Source: Chitinophagales bacterium (lineage in GTDB: Bacteria; Bacteroidota; Bacteroidia; Chitinophagales; Chitinophagaceae). From it: DNA of 64,000 nucleotides. The notes under the pieces were generated by a model. It did no database searches, was not told the DNA's origin, and saw nothing but the letters and a program-made list of their open reading frames with translations. Shown one piece after another: positions 63,870 through 64,000 of this stretch (the first letter of the stretch is position 1; the number at the start of each line of letters is the position of its first letter). A program made the position numbers and the translations under genes. The DNA lies in contig JAJPKJ010000012.1 in the NCBI GenBank assembly GCA_021323755.1, positions 186,001-250,000 on the forward strand, read 5' to 3'.

Positions 63870-64000
63870 TCACAGCGTTTTCAAATATTCAATAATCGCT
63901 TTCCTTCCTTTGTCGGTTAAATTATCTCCATAATAATGCCCATAATTTCCGTAGCCGTGCAGATCGGTATCATAAACGGTTGTACCTCCTGGCGCATCTA
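63870..64000 (-). CDS. 3' end of a cytochrome c family gene
   Basis: The last 43 codons of a minus-strand gene that begins outside the window; it stops with TGA at 63870. The end reads DAPGGTTVYDTDLHGYGNYG, then HYYGDNLTDKGRKAIIEYLKTL in two parts (HYYGDNLTDKG, RKAIIEYLKTL). The YDTxLxGYxNxGHxxGxxLTDxGRxAIIEYLKTL pattern, a GH histidine near a distal helix closing with EYLKTL, is that of the C-terminus of periplasmic di-heme cytochrome c proteins. No heme CxxCH lies in the visible part, so this is by likeness only. Confidence 0.6.
   Translation of the reverse strand, partial: DAPGGTTVYDTDLHGYGNYGHYYGDNLTDKGRKAIIEYLKTL

Overview
The window reads as a chromosomal stretch of a Bacteroidota bacterium, most likely in or near the Chitinophagaceae. 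The signs are an AT-rich genome, TAnnTTTG-type -7 promoter boxes, few purine-rich ribosome binding sites, type IX-style C-terminal sorting domains, lipoproteins of Bacteroidota type, arrays of FtsX/MacB-like permeases, a 2049-residue alpha-2-macroglobulin, and a malic enzyme fused to a phosphotransacetylase-like domain. I found no rRNA, tRNA, insertion sequence, phage or CRISPR array.

Layout. 0-5.7 kb: minus-strand array of large ABC permeases (one cut by the window edge, two whole) with an eroded permease remnant between them. 6-10 kb: minus-strand methionine-branch operon metY-metX-hom. It is preceded by a 30-codon cysteine-rich leader ORF that runs into a perfect GNRA-loop intrinsic terminator, which looks like a sulfur-amino-acid attenuator. 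10.3-14.7 kb: DUF4382 lipoprotein, uvrA and a 5'-nucleotidase on the plus strand. 15-24.3 kb: small secreted protein, outer-membrane barrel, ElaA-like acetyltransferase, rarA, a trypsin-like protease with a C-terminal membrane anchor, aspS with a small membrane protein, an MtfA-like peptidase and an FAD oxidoreductase. 24.4-32.4 kb: giant alpha-2-macroglobulin, an arginine/histidine/aspartate heptad-repeat small protein and a LamG protein. 32.6-43.8 kb: sucD, a subclass B1 metallo-beta-lactamase, mlaEF without an MCE partner, maeB-dps, a CocE-type hydrolase, an M20 amidohydrolase, and deoC with a SPOR-domain protein. 43.9-50.3 kb: two tandem secreted amidohydrolase-like proteins, a lipoprotein and a zinc alcohol dehydrogenase. 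50.4-54.6 kb: an aminoglycoside 6-adenylyltransferase-like gene paired with a membrane protein, DoxX, and a LytS/LytTR two-component pair. 54.7-64 kb: secA, then a DNA-damage neighbourhood (LexA-like XRE/S24 regulator, Cdd1-type helix-hairpin-helix protein, PdeM nuclease, heme-binding protein, Lhr-type DEXH helicase), ending in the 3' end of a cytochrome c gene.

Most of the content is ordinary core metabolism and repair. The most interesting signal is the Cys-rich leader/terminator in front of metY: five consecutive Cys codons and one Met codon lie directly against the 5' arm of the terminator, and the operon behind it carries out sulfhydrylation to homocysteine. Second-tier points are a 24-bp perfect palindrome in front of the TTG start of metX, two apparently intrinsic antibiotic-resistance-type enzymes, the eroded permease, the heptad-repeat protein, and the amidohydrolase pair in which two of three domains seem to have lost their metal-binding histidines.
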